From an uncultured Prevotella sp. (GTDB taxonomy: Bacteria; Bacteroidota; Bacteroidia; Bacteroidales; Bacteroidaceae), in contig CAJOFA010000008.1 in NCBI GenBank assembly GCA_905233985.1, positions 55,534 to 119,533 on the forward strand: a DNA stretch of 64,000 nucleotides. Reading direction: 5' to 3'. Below, in pieces: positions 8,701-16,840 of the stretch. The translations under genes were made by a program, and so were the position numbers. The notes under the pieces were generated by a model that worked only from the letters and a program-made list of their open reading frames with translations, made no database searches and was not told the origin of the DNA. The number at the start of each line of letters is the position of its first letter. The stretch's first letter is position 1.

Positions 8701-9227
8701 TCCACCTCATGGAAGCCGAAGTCGCGCAGGGTATTCAGTATGTCAGACACTAATATGTTCTGATCCTTATGCAACGACAGCATCCGGCTGTCGAGCCGTT
8801 TCCTGGAGATGACAAGTTCAGCAACGGCCTCGGGATAGCTGACGATATAAAGTGGAGAGTTGAGAGTTGGGGGTTGAGAGTTCTCTGTATTGGAAAACTT
8901 TGCCAGCACCTCCGTGCGCAGTATCTCGTTGGCAGCATCGCGCTGCCCGTACTTCACCGAGCGGCGATAGCTTGGCGGGAAAAACAACACATGTCGCTCG
9001 CCCAACAGCTGCGTCAAGTCGTGATAGAAATAGCCGGCTTCGTCTTCATCATGCATGATGAAGAGGAAAGGTGTCTGTGGTTTCAGCGCTGCAAAAGTCA
9101 TAGCGGAAGAAGACGCCACAAGACCATCGAGGAAAACCCTGTGAACAGACTTCTTCCTCAATGCCTCAGCCAATGCGCCAACCTGCGGCGAACGGGCATA
9201 CAACTGCAACAAATCCTGAACATTCAT
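5721..9227 (-). CDS. mfd: Transcription-repair coupling factor Mfd
   Basis: Superfamily 2 translocase that removes RNA polymerase stalled at DNA lesions and recruits UvrA. The order is the usual one: UvrB-homology region, CarD-like RNA-polymerase-interacting domain (VGDYVVHVDHGIGKFGG), translocase with Walker A GDVGFGKTEVAV and DEEQ motif, then the C-terminal domain. I place the start at 9227 (MNVQDLLQLY, 1168 aa); the frame is open to 9386, but that stretch is the tmRNA gene. Four low-complexity in-frame inserts look foreign to the family: near 6180-6290 (repeats of GGAGGGT), 7738-7765, 8018-8068 (CCCC/GGGG palindromes) and 8850-8890 (GAGAGTTGA units, giving NSQPPTLNSPL). None breaks the frame. 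The start codon lies four bases after the tmRNA terminator and no separate promoter is evident. Confidence 0.95.
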   Translation of the reverse strand: MNVQDLLQLYARSPQVGALAEALRKKSVHRVFLDGLVASSSAMTFAALKPQTPFLFIMHDEDEAGYFYHDLTQLLGERHVLFFPPSYRRSVKYGQRDAANEILRTEVLAKFSNTENSQPPTLNSPLYIVSYPEAVAELVISRKRLDSRMLSLHKDQNILVSDILNTLRDFGFHEVDYVYEPGQFALRGSILDVFSFSCEYPFRIDFFGDDIDSIRTFEVENQLSRDRREQIEIVPELGQDVEDRVSLLSFLPKDTVLVMKDFVFVRDIVDQTFREGFSQQAIQERTEGATEEEQAQIIATMRKEVQLTTGTQFALEATDFRLIETGHRPVREPDATIRFNISAQPLFHKNFELLKQTFEDYSSRAYHIYILADNPKQNERLKEILEAPCSPLAGDVVDSPTGGGRLFTPIEKTLHEGFVDNDQKLCVFTDHQIFDRYHKYNLRSEHARSGKVALTLKEIQQFEVGDYVVHVDHGIGKFGGLVRMPITGGGMKVESRGPSYQEMIKIIYQGGGAIYVSIHSLYKVSKYKAQDNGEPPRLSHLGTGQWERLKQRTKEKLKDIARDLIKLYAARRREKGFAFSPDSSLQHELEASFLYEDTPDQLRATNDVKADMEKSRPMDRLVCGDVGFGKTEVAVRAAFKAACDSKQTAVLVPTTVLAYQHFQTFSSRLKDMPVRVDYLSRARSAKKTKEILADLAAGKIDILIGTHKLIGKTVKFKDLGLLIIDEEQKFGVSTKEKLRQMKTNVDTLTMSATPIPRTLQFSLVGARDLSTIQTPPPNRYPIQTEIHTFSADIIADAINFEMSRNGQVFFVNNRINDLNRLAEMIHKYVPDARIAIGHGQMKPDELEQIVFDFANYDYDVLLSTTIVENGIDIPNANTIIINGAQNFGLSDLHQMRGRVGRSNRKAFCYLLAPPLSALPPESRRRLEALENFSDLGSGINIAMQDLDIRGAGNLLGSEQSGFIADLGYETYVKILNEAVVELRNEGGGIKVEGGERKPEGKKLSSLNPPPSTLHDNFVSDCSLESDLEMYFPDQYVPSDSERMLLYRELDNLRSDEQLEAYRTRIIDRFGSVPLQGEELMRVVPLRRLGKLMGCEKILLKQGRMILVFVSNPDSPYYGSDVFGRVIDFVGRYPRRCQFREANGRRSMSIADVPTVQEGVNILRNILNG

Positions 9228-9230
9228 TGT

Positions 9231-9261
9231 ACAAGAAAGAACTCTCACGAGGGGTAAGAGT
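9231..9261 (-). terminator. Hairpin between ssrA and mfd
   Basis: Minus strand ACTCTTAC, loop CCCTC, GTGAGAGT (8-bp stem with one G-T pair), then TTCTTTCTTGT. It fits an intrinsic terminator of ssrA, and it ends at the mfd start codon, so mfd may depend on read-through. Confidence 0.65.
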
Positions 9262-9280
9262 CCTTCTATAGGAACGCAAG

Positions 9281-9677
9281 TGGAGATAGAGGGAGTCGAA
9301 CCCTCGTCCGAACAAGGAAACCATGTGCTTTCTACATGCTTATTCCAGCCTTCATTTTCGTGCGGCGGCAAGACCTGGACCACCAACCGACGCCTTATCC
9401 CCTAAGTTTCGTACACACATCAGGGCTCTGTATGCACTATCTCCGATGTTCCTGCACCGCCGATTCCACATGATTCGAAGACACATCCGTGGGGCGATGT
9501 CTCGTTCTCCTACCTGGTAAGAGAATTAAGCGTGTGATCTACTATACTTCGATCAAGCAGCGAGAGCGTAGTTGTTTTCGCCAATTAATTTTCTGACCGG
9601 AGTGATTAAGGAGCCTACAGCCGTCGCTCCGCATGCTTACACACCATCTCATCTTGCCGTCAAATCCAGTTATCCCC
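9281..9677 (-). ncRNA. ssrA: Transfer-messenger RNA (tmRNA)
   Basis: One-piece tmRNA of about 397 nt that rescues stalled ribosomes. The 5' end GGGGATA (9677 down) pairs with TATCTCC at the 3' end, with discriminator A at 9281; the CCA is not encoded. The T-arm GGTTCGACTCC lies at the 3' side. The tag frame at 9582-9553 reads GENNYALAA followed by TGA, the tag type seen in Bacteroidales. The region also explains several apparent open frames at 9323-9520 and the spurious N-terminal extension of mfd. Confidence 0.96.
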
Positions 9678-9716
9678 GTTTTCGTTGAGTATTGAGTGTT
9701 GCGCGTTTAGCGGATG

Positions 9717-9754
9717 CAAAGATAATGATTTCCCTTAAATCAGCAAAATTTTTA
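9717..9754 (-). promoter_or_regulatory. ssrA promoter
   Basis: -7 box TATCTTTG at 9724-9717 on the minus strand with a TTTTGC -33-like element about 20 bases upstream. Predicted start about 30 bases before the mature tmRNA 5' end. Confidence 0.75.
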
Positions 9755-9848
9755 GTAAAAAAACGACTTTCCGTTGCAATATTATAAAGAAATATTGGTT
9801 TATTAATATGGATTATTATGCACAAACGATAAAAATAAGATAAGAAGC

Positions 9849-12344
9849 ATGAAGAAGTACATACTTTCAGTCATGATGCTGATAGCGTCAGTCACGGCTG
9901 TCATGGCACAGTCGAGCATGACCGACCAACAGGTATTGAAGTTCATTGTCGAACAACACGAAATGGGTGTGTCACAGTCCCAAATCGTAACAAAACTGAT
10001 GCAACATGGTGTGACCATCGAGCAGATCAAACGTGTGCGCGAAAGCTACGAGCAGCAGATGGGAACCGACGGACAGAGCGTCCGGAATGGCTCATCAGTA
10101 ACTTTGTCAGAGGATCGACTGAGGCAGAACAACGCCGTGCAGCCCCAGACGCAGAACGCAACGACTGCCACGACTGCCACAGCCTCGCCGTATATGCGCA
10201 ACACAACAATGACTCCGATGTTCATCAATCCTTTCACTGGCGGCGAAGACCCAGAATACATGACGCTTCTGGAATATTTGCTGGAGCAGGAGTCCTACAA
10301 GACGCGTGTGTTCGGTCATGACATCTTCAACAATCCCAACTTGACTTTTGAACCACCGATGAATATCGCCACACCGCAGAACTACCGTCTCGGCCCTGGC
10401 GATGCTGTCTTCGTCGATGTGTGGGGGGCTTCGCAAAACTCGTTCCAGAGCACGGTTTCACCCGACGGTACCATTCAGATTGAAGGCTTCGGTCCGGTCA
10501 ACGTAGGTGGACTGACCGTTGAACAGGCCAATGCCCGTCTGCGCTCACAGCTCGGTGCCCGCTACCAGTCGTCGAAGATACGCTTGACCGTAGGACAGAC
10601 GAAGACCATCATGGTCAACGTGATGGGTGAGGTAAATACGCCCGGAACCTACACGCTGTCAGCTTTCGCGACGGTGTTCAATGCGCTCTATATGGCTGGC
10701 GGTATCAGCGAAATCGGCACCCTGCGTAACATCAAGGTGTTCCGCAACAACCGTGAGATATCAACGGTCGATGTCTATGACTATATCCTCAACGGTCAGC
10801 AGACAGGTAACGTCAGACTGGCAGACAATGACGTCATCATCGTCGGACCCTACGACTGTCTGGTCAACATTACCGGTAAGGTAAAGCGCCCCATGTACTA
10901 TGAGATGAAATCGACGGAGAGCCTCAGTTCCCTGTTGAAATATTGCGGCGGATTTACCGGCGACGCTTACAAGAAGTCGGTACGCGTCATCCGCAAGGCC
11001 GGTTCGCAGTATTCTGTCCACAACGTGGGTGAGTTTGACCTGTCATCTTTCCGCATGTGCGATGAGGACTCAGTCACCGTAGATTCCGTGGTGGCCCGTT
11101 ACTCAAACATGGTGGAGGTGAAAGGTGCAGTGTTCCGCCCAGGCATGTATCAGGTTGGAGGAAATATCCAAACCGTACGCCAGCTCATTGAGAGTGCCGA
11201 GGGCGTGACGGAGGAAGCCTTCACACCACATGTCATGATGCACCGCATGAAAGCCGACCGCACACTAGAAGTGCTGTCGTTCGACCTGAAAGGAATCATG
11301 GAAGGAACGGTTCCCGACGTACCTCTGCGTAATGAGGATGTTATCTTTGTTCCCAGCAATGAGGAGATGCAAGCCAAGAAGACACTTACCATTCATGGTG
11401 AGGTGCTACATCCTGGTGTCTTCAAGTATGCCGACAATGTAACCTTGGAAGACCTTGTACTACAGGCTGGTGGACTAAAGGATGCTGCTTCAACGGTGAA
11501 GGTTGATGTGGCACGACGTATTAGTGACCCGTCGGCAACGACTGCCTCGGATACGATAGCCCAAACCTTCTCGTTTGCCCTACGCGAGGGATTTGTCATC
11601 GACGGACAGCCAGGCTTTCATCTACAGCCCTATGACGAGGTATATGTACGTATGAGTCCAGGCTATTCGAAGCAAAAGAACATTACGGTAGAGGGTGAAG
11701 TGCTCTTTGCCGGTACATATACCTTGAGCAAGAAGAGCCAGCGCATTAGTGAAGTAATCCGTCAGGCTGGCGGACTGACAAATACTGCCTACCCTATCGG
11801 TGCGAGACTGGAGCGTAAGATGACCCGTGATGAGAAACTCCGCATGGAAACCGTGCTGAAGATGGTGAAGGCTCAGGGCGGAGAGAGAGACACGCTGAAC
11901 GTCAAGAAACTTGACATCGGCAACACGTACTACGTGGGTATCCATCTGGATCAAGCCCTTGCCAACCCTGGCGGCGACGATGACATCGTGCTGCGTGAGG
12001 GTGACCGCATCATTGTACCCGAATATACGGGAACGGTGAAAATCAGCGGCGACGTGATGTACCCCAACACGGTGTCTTACCGCGAAGGCAAGAGTGTGAA
12101 GTACTATATCAACCAGGCTGGCGGCTGGGGCAACAGAGCAAAGAAGAGCCGTACCTATATTATATATATGAACGGTACGGTAGCACGCGTAGGCTATAAC
12201 ACGAAGGTAATGCCTGGTTGCGAAATAGTGGTACCAAGCAAGCCTGTAAGCGGCCGTATGACTCTACAGGAAATCATGGCTCTCGGTTCAAGTTCTGTAT
12301 CTATTGCCACGATGCTTGCCTCTCTTGCTAACTTGTTAAAGTAA
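9849..12344 (+). CDS. Wza-like polysaccharide export protein with SLBB repeats
   Basis: Outer-membrane/periplasmic export component for capsule or exopolysaccharide. Signal peptide at 1-21 (cut after VMAQ or VMA). After a helical, Thr/Gln-rich N-terminal stretch, the poly_export domain starts near residue 175 (NYRLGPGDAVFVDVWG) and is followed by a series of SLBB domains, recognisable by repeated V.GEV..PG.Y/F and QAGG motifs (for example MGEVNTPGTYTL, HGEVLHPGVFKY, EGEVLFAGTYTL, SGDVMYPNTVSY). At 831 aa it is about twice the length of E. coli Wza, as is common in Bacteroidetes. First gene of the capsule locus, 14 bases ahead of the Wzz-like gene. A TAnnTTTG promoter is not obvious in the 170 bases before it. 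Confidence 0.92.
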   Translation: MKKYILSVMMLIASVTAVMAQSSMTDQQVLKFIVEQHEMGVSQSQIVTKLMQHGVTIEQIKRVRESYEQQMGTDGQSVRNGSSVTLSEDRLRQNNAVQPQTQNATTATTATASPYMRNTTMTPMFINPFTGGEDPEYMTLLEYLLEQESYKTRVFGHDIFNNPNLTFEPPMNIATPQNYRLGPGDAVFVDVWGASQNSFQSTVSPDGTIQIEGFGPVNVGGLTVEQANARLRSQLGARYQSSKIRLTVGQTKTIMVNVMGEVNTPGTYTLSAFATVFNALYMAGGISEIGTLRNIKVFRNNREISTVDVYDYILNGQQTGNVRLADNDVIIVGPYDCLVNITGKVKRPMYYEMKSTESLSSLLKYCGGFTGDAYKKSVRVIRKAGSQYSVHNVGEFDLSSFRMCDEDSVTVDSVVARYSNMVEVKGAVFRPGMYQVGGNIQTVRQLIESAEGVTEEAFTPHVMMHRMKADRTLEVLSFDLKGIMEGTVPDVPLRNEDVIFVPSNEEMQAKKTLTIHGEVLHPGVFKYADNVTLEDLVLQAGGLKDAASTVKVDVARRISDPSATTASDTIAQTFSFALREGFVIDGQPGFHLQPYDEVYVRMSPGYSKQKNITVEGEVLFAGTYTLSKKSQRISEVIRQAGGLTNTAYPIGARLERKMTRDEKLRMETVLKMVKAQGGERDTLNVKKLDIGNTYYVGIHLDQALANPGGDDDIVLREGDRIIVPEYTGTVKISGDVMYPNTVSYREGKSVKYYINQAGGWGNRAKKSRTYIIYMNGTVARVGYNTKVMPGCEIVVPSKPVSGRMTLQEIMALGSSSVSIATMLASLANLLK

Positions 12345-12357
12345 AAGGAATTACATT

Positions 12358-13428
12358 ATGGAAGAAAATATCAAGAACAAAAAGGTTGACCTCAAGGTCA
12401 TAATAGCAAGAGTCAAGGAAAGAAAATGGCTTTTCATGAAAGTATGGATTATCACTTTTGCCCTGTCATGCCTTTGGATTCTTCCACAGCCACGTTACTA
12501 TGTGTCAGAGGTGTCGGTGGCTCCTGAGTCATCAACATCACATGAGGCTATCGGAGGACTTGCATCCTTGGCCTCCAGTTTCGGCGTCAATCTGGGTAAT
12601 GCTTCGTCAGATGCCATCTATCCGCAACTCTATCCCGACCTGTTCGGTTCCACAGCATTTCTAGTTGGATTGATGGACATTAAAATCAAGACCTTAGACG
12701 GTGAGATCAATACCGATTATTATGACTATCTGAAAAATCATCAGAAGAAGAATGTGCTGTTTACCCCATTCCGTATTTTGAAGGATTGGGTCCGTTCTCT
12801 GATGAGCGATGGTGAAGTTGAGCCAGAGATTCCCGGCAGAGACGGCAGGCGCTTTGACCCATTCCAGTTGTCTGAATCTACAAGTGAAGTGATTGAACGT
12901 GCCAGCCAGAACATTACCTGTACCTACAGCCGCACAACGGAAGTGGTTACCATCACCGTGAAAGACCAGGACCCATTGGTATGTGCATTGTTGGCTGACA
13001 GCGTCAAGGAGCACCTGCAAGTGTTCATCACCAACTATCGTACCAAGAAATCAAGAATAGACTATGACTTCTATAAGAGACTGACAGTCGAAGCCAAACA
13101 GGACTATGAGAAAGCCCGCCAACTCTACGGAAACTTTGCCGATGCCCACATGGACATTGTCTTAGCGAGCTACCGTGCAAAGCGTGATGACCTGGAAAAC
13201 GACATGCAACTCAAATACAACAACTACAGCGCGTTACAAACCCAGTTGCAGGCTGCCCAAGGTAAGGTTCAGGAGAATACTCCCGCTTTCACGACGCTGA
13301 CCAACGCAACAGTCCCCATTAGACCAGATGGTCCGAAACGTATGATTTTCGTTGCTATCATGTTGTTCTTGGCCACTCTGGGCACCATCGTCCACCTGTT
13401 CCGCAAGGAACTCGTCAAATGGTTTTAG
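12358..13428 (+). CDS. Wzz-type chain-length determinant
   Basis: Inner-membrane polysaccharide co-polymerase that sets chain length. 356 aa, with membrane helices near residues 24-42 and 322-344, a periplasmic helical region between them, and the Pro-rich VPIRPDGPKR motif before the second helix that typifies the Wzz family. There is no C-terminal tyrosine kinase domain and no separate kinase gene, unlike Wzc systems. It is 14 bases after the exporter and 10 bases before the polymerase, so it should be in the same transcript. Confidence 0.9.
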   Translation: MEENIKNKKVDLKVIIARVKERKWLFMKVWIITFALSCLWILPQPRYYVSEVSVAPESSTSHEAIGGLASLASSFGVNLGNASSDAIYPQLYPDLFGSTAFLVGLMDIKIKTLDGEINTDYYDYLKNHQKKNVLFTPFRILKDWVRSLMSDGEVEPEIPGRDGRRFDPFQLSESTSEVIERASQNITCTYSRTTEVVTITVKDQDPLVCALLADSVKEHLQVFITNYRTKKSRIDYDFYKRLTVEAKQDYEKARQLYGNFADAHMDIVLASYRAKRDDLENDMQLKYNNYSALQTQLQAAQGKVQENTPAFTTLTNATVPIRPDGPKRMIFVAIMLFLATLGTIVHLFRKELVKWF

Positions 13429-13437
13429 GAGTAATAC

Positions 13438-14652
13438 ATGAGCATAGTCTATCTCATATTCGTCCTGCTGACAGCCTACTTCTCCTACCGTTATGACAGC
13501 ATCGAGGAGTATGACAGCCACAAGCAACACCGGTTGTGGCTGATGTGCGGATATTTGATTTGTCTTACTGGCTTCAGTTACGGACTGGGTGGTGACAAAT
13601 TCGTTTATATGGATGAGTTTGAGTTTTATCCCTCGACATTCTCCGAAGCGTTTGAATATATTGTGACGGGATTGCTGACAAGAGGTCAGATGCCTTTGTG
13701 GACACTCGTCAACATCTTCTGCAAAACAATTTTCGATTCCTTCTATGCTGTACAGCTGCTACAAAGCGCTGCCATCAACATAGCCGTCTGCTATATCGTC
13801 AGCAAATATACGCATCGTTATTTCCTGTTCCTGCTGCTCTATTTCTTCTCGCTCAAATACTTCATCTTCAACTGCGAGGTGATGCGTGAAGGATTTGCCT
13901 TGGCAATCATGATGATTGGAATGCACGGATATATGAATGGCAGGAAATGGCTGTTCTATGTGCTGTTGCCGTTTGCATTGATGTTTCATATTTCGGCAAT
14001 CATCACCATTCTCTTTCCCTTCATCAATTTCAAACTCTCCTGGAAGACTTTATACATTGCCATCGTCCTCAGCTTCGTATTTTGGCTGGCAAGCGACCTC
14101 GTCATGGGCAAGATTCTATCCCTAGCCTTTGGGGGGCAAGGAGCATTTGCTGCGAAGGTTATGTTCTATTCACTTCAAGCCAGTTCTATCTTCGGATATC
14201 TGCGATACCTGTTGACCTATCTGATATTCCCATTCATCATCATGTATTTCATGATTCTTGACGAAACAGATGTGGAGATGAAGAGAATCAGAATCAAGCT
14301 GACATCCTATATGGTCGTTCTGGCCGTTATCGCCGTATCCATTTATCCTCTCGCAAGATTCTATAATTATGTGCAAATATTCTATCTGTGTATGTTTGCC
14401 GATTTCCTGTTCGTCCTTCTACGAAAATACGAACATCTTGTTATCAGGGTCGGCACGTCCATCTGCACCATCCTGCTGATGTTTTGGTTCTATTTTTCTC
14501 ATTACGAGACGACCAACACCTACTACTATGATTTCTTCTATCCCTATACGTGCATCCTCAACGAGAACAAGGGTGTGTACTTCAGGTCTGTTGCACACGA
14601 TGAAGCTACCAACCCACAGGTAACAGACAAGAATACACGTGACATTGAATAG
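13438..14652 (+). CDS. EpsG-family polysaccharide polymerase (Wzy role)
   Basis: Polytopic membrane protein of 404 aa with about 10-11 hydrophobic segments. The N-terminal MSIVYLIFVLLTAYFSYR and the internal NCEVMREGFALAIMMIGMH (the R-x-G-x-A motif) match the EpsG family, which polymerises repeat units for exopolysaccharide. Its place between the Wzz-like and flippase genes and the lack of any other polymerase candidate support the Wzy role. Polymerases diverge quickly, so the assignment rests on topology, one motif and context. Confidence 0.8.
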   Translation: MSIVYLIFVLLTAYFSYRYDSIEEYDSHKQHRLWLMCGYLICLTGFSYGLGGDKFVYMDEFEFYPSTFSEAFEYIVTGLLTRGQMPLWTLVNIFCKTIFDSFYAVQLLQSAAINIAVCYIVSKYTHRYFLFLLLYFFSLKYFIFNCEVMREGFALAIMMIGMHGYMNGRKWLFYVLLPFALMFHISAIITILFPFINFKLSWKTLYIAIVLSFVFWLASDLVMGKILSLAFGGQGAFAAKVMFYSLQASSIFGYLRYLLTYLIFPFIIMYFMILDETDVEMKRIRIKLTSYMVVLAVIAVSIYPLARFYNYVQIFYLCMFADFLFVLLRKYEHLVIRVGTSICTILLMFWFYFSHYETTNTYYYDFFYPYTCILNENKGVYFRSVAHDEATNPQVTDKNTRDIE

Positions 14653-14661
14653 TTTTGAGCC

Positions 14662-15990
14662 ATGAACAGAAACAAGGACCATCGCACAAAACTACTGGTA
14701 AAGAATGTGATAGCATCATTCTTTATCAAAGGCTGGGCAGCGACTGTCGCCCTTGTCATGGTTCCTTTGACCTTGGAATGTTTAGGTAAGTACCAAAATG
14801 GTGTCTGGCTGACCATCAGCAGTCTCTTGGTGTGGGTTGACCACATGGACATCGGACTGGGTAACGGACTTCGTAACAAACTGGCTGCACATGTCGCCCA
14901 TCAGGAAATGGAGGAAGCCCGGAAGGTGGTCAGCTCGACGATGGCCATGCTGGTGTGCATCGTGTTTCCCCTGCTTCTATTGCTGTTGTTGCTCATCTGG
15001 TACACAGACGTTTACGCTTTTCTGAATGTCCAGCCCGACATCATTCCCGAATTACGTACAGCATTGGTTTGTGCCGTTGCGTTGGTTTGTATGACTTTTG
15101 TGCTAAAGTTTATCGGCAATGTCTATATGGGATTGCAATTACCAGCCGTCAGCAATATGTTGCTAGCATTAGGACAGACATTGGCGCTGCTACTCACGGC
15201 AATACTTTACTGGACGGGTCATGCATCCTTTTTGTTCATTGTAATAGCCAACACCGTGGCACCGCTGGAAGTTTACATGTTATCATATCCATATACATTC
15301 TGGATGCGTTTCCCCTACCTGCGTCCTTCGTTGAGGTTTGTAAACCTCCGTTCTGCATTGGAATTAGGTAATTTGGGCATCAAGTTCTTCTGGCTTCAGG
15401 TGGCCGGACTCATACAGTTTATGACTGCCAACATTCTTATCTCACGTTTCTTCACGCCGGAAATGGTCACTCCCTATCAAATTGCGTACCGCTATATCGG
15501 CTTGGTCATGGTGGGCTTTACGGTTATCTGTATGCCTTTCTGGAATGCGACCACCGACGCATACGAACGAAAAGATATGGAATGGATAAGACGTGCCAGT
15601 CAGAAGATGAACTGGATGATGGTGGGCATTGCCGCTTTGCTGGTGCTGATGGTGGCAGTTTCACCTTGGGTATATCAGCTGTGGATAGGCGATGCCTGCG
15701 AGGTTCCGCTGGGTATGACAGCGATGATGGCCTTATATATCATCCTGCTGATTATCAGTATGCGCTATTCCTACTTCCTGAATGGCGTGGGAGCGCTCCG
15801 ACTACAATTATACATGACGGTTTCTGCCATCGTTTTCATCCCATTGGCATGGGCTGTGAGCAGCTATACACATGACATCCTGTGGTTCATGGCCGTCATG
15901 TGCCTGTGTAATATCCCGGGGTTGGTGGTCAACGTCATTCAGTTTAACAAGATTCTAAACGGTCAGGCAACAGGAATATGGAGATTTTAG
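14662..15990 (+). CDS. Wzx-type lipid-linked repeat-unit flippase
   Basis: 442-aa membrane protein with about 12 helices, similar in layout to the polysaccharide biosynthesis (MATE-like) exporters. The motif YQNGVWLTISSLLVWVDHMDIGLGNGLRNKLA near residues 40-70 is characteristic of this group. It would move the undecaprenyl-linked repeat unit across the inner membrane. Its last 13 bases overlap the start of the next glycosyltransferase gene, which indicates coupled translation. Confidence 0.88.
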   Translation: MNRNKDHRTKLLVKNVIASFFIKGWAATVALVMVPLTLECLGKYQNGVWLTISSLLVWVDHMDIGLGNGLRNKLAAHVAHQEMEEARKVVSSTMAMLVCIVFPLLLLLLLLIWYTDVYAFLNVQPDIIPELRTALVCAVALVCMTFVLKFIGNVYMGLQLPAVSNMLLALGQTLALLLTAILYWTGHASFLFIVIANTVAPLEVYMLSYPYTFWMRFPYLRPSLRFVNLRSALELGNLGIKFFWLQVAGLIQFMTANILISRFFTPEMVTPYQIAYRYIGLVMVGFTVICMPFWNATTDAYERKDMEWIRRASQKMNWMMVGIAALLVLMVAVSPWVYQLWIGDACEVPLGMTAMMALYIILLIISMRYSYFLNGVGALRLQLYMTVSAIVFIPLAWAVSSYTHDILWFMAVMCLCNIPGLVVNVIQFNKILNGQATGIWRF

Positions 15991-16826
15991 GACTGGTAAC
16001 ACTATATAATCCTGACCAGCAACAGGCTGCAGAGAACATCAGACGGTATATTGACAGTCTGGACGGGCTCATCATTTGGGACAACTCTCCGCTTGAGGCA
16101 GGCTATAAGGAGCATATACTTCCTGCATTGTCTGACTATAAGACTACTATTACATGGCATGGAACAGGTGAGAATCTTTGTATTGCCCTTGCCATCAACT
16201 ATGCTTGGCACTATGCACAGGAACATGGCTACGACATGCTACTCATCATGGACCAAGACAGCCAGTGGCAGGACTTTGCAGGTTACCGTCAGCAGATAGA
16301 GGAGTACTGGACGAAAGGCGAAAAATGGGTATTCACTCCCTATATTAAAGGCTTTGACAACTGGAAAATCACCCTGCCGCTGCAATCCAGACGTGTCTTC
16401 ATTAATTCCGGAACAGTCATTCCAACGGAAATTCTCACAACCATTCAAGGAGCAGACGAAGCTTTCCCGCTTGATGCATTGGACCATGACCTGTCTTATA
16501 AGGTACTGCGAGCTGGTTACCGGATTACCTGTCTTACAGGCTGTGTCCTGAATCATGTCATCGGACAACCCCGAAAGTCAAAGATTCTGCATTTGGTGAC
16601 CAATGACTATGGACGGGAAAGGACCTACAGCAGGACGAAGTGTCACATCATGAACTTCCGCAAGAACCACGACGTCATGACATTTCACGAAAAATATGTA
16701 TTCTTTAAAAGAATCTTCATCAGCAAGTTTGTCCGCATCATCCTGATAGAGAAAGACAAAGTCGGACGTCTGCGTATGTTCTTCCGTGGAATCCGCGACG
16801 GCATATCCTATAAGTTCAAGCCATAG
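15978..16826 (+). CDS. Family 2 glycosyltransferase (rhamnosyltransferase-like)
   Basis: GT-A fold transferase of 282 aa that would add one sugar to the lipid-linked repeat unit. MEILGLVTLYNPD begins the nucleotide-sugar binding fold; the DQDSQW stretch (about 91-96) carries the metal-binding DXD-like acidic residues; an acidic SYKVLRAGYR region follows. The sequence pattern (VTLYNPD, NYAWHYAQEHG, LMDQDSQ) resembles rhamnosyltransferases, but the donor cannot be deduced. It overlaps the flippase gene by 13 bases. Confidence 0.85.
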   Translation: MEILGLVTLYNPDQQQAAENIRRYIDSLDGLIIWDNSPLEAGYKEHILPALSDYKTTITWHGTGENLCIALAINYAWHYAQEHGYDMLLIMDQDSQWQDFAGYRQQIEEYWTKGEKWVFTPYIKGFDNWKITLPLQSRRVFINSGTVIPTEILTTIQGADEAFPLDALDHDLSYKVLRAGYRITCLTGCVLNHVIGQPRKSKILHLVTNDYGRERTYSRTKCHIMNFRKNHDVMTFHEKYVFFKRIFISKFVRIILIEKDKVGRLRMFFRGIRDGISYKFKP

Positions 16827-16840
16827 TTTATTCATAGAAA

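Noticed and set aside
9228..9386. Upstream extension of mfd by 53 codons
   Set aside because: The bases belong to the tmRNA gene and its terminator; the Mfd family starts at MNVQDLL.
9323..9520. 65-codon plus-strand frame
   Set aside because: Lies inside the tmRNA gene on the opposite strand.
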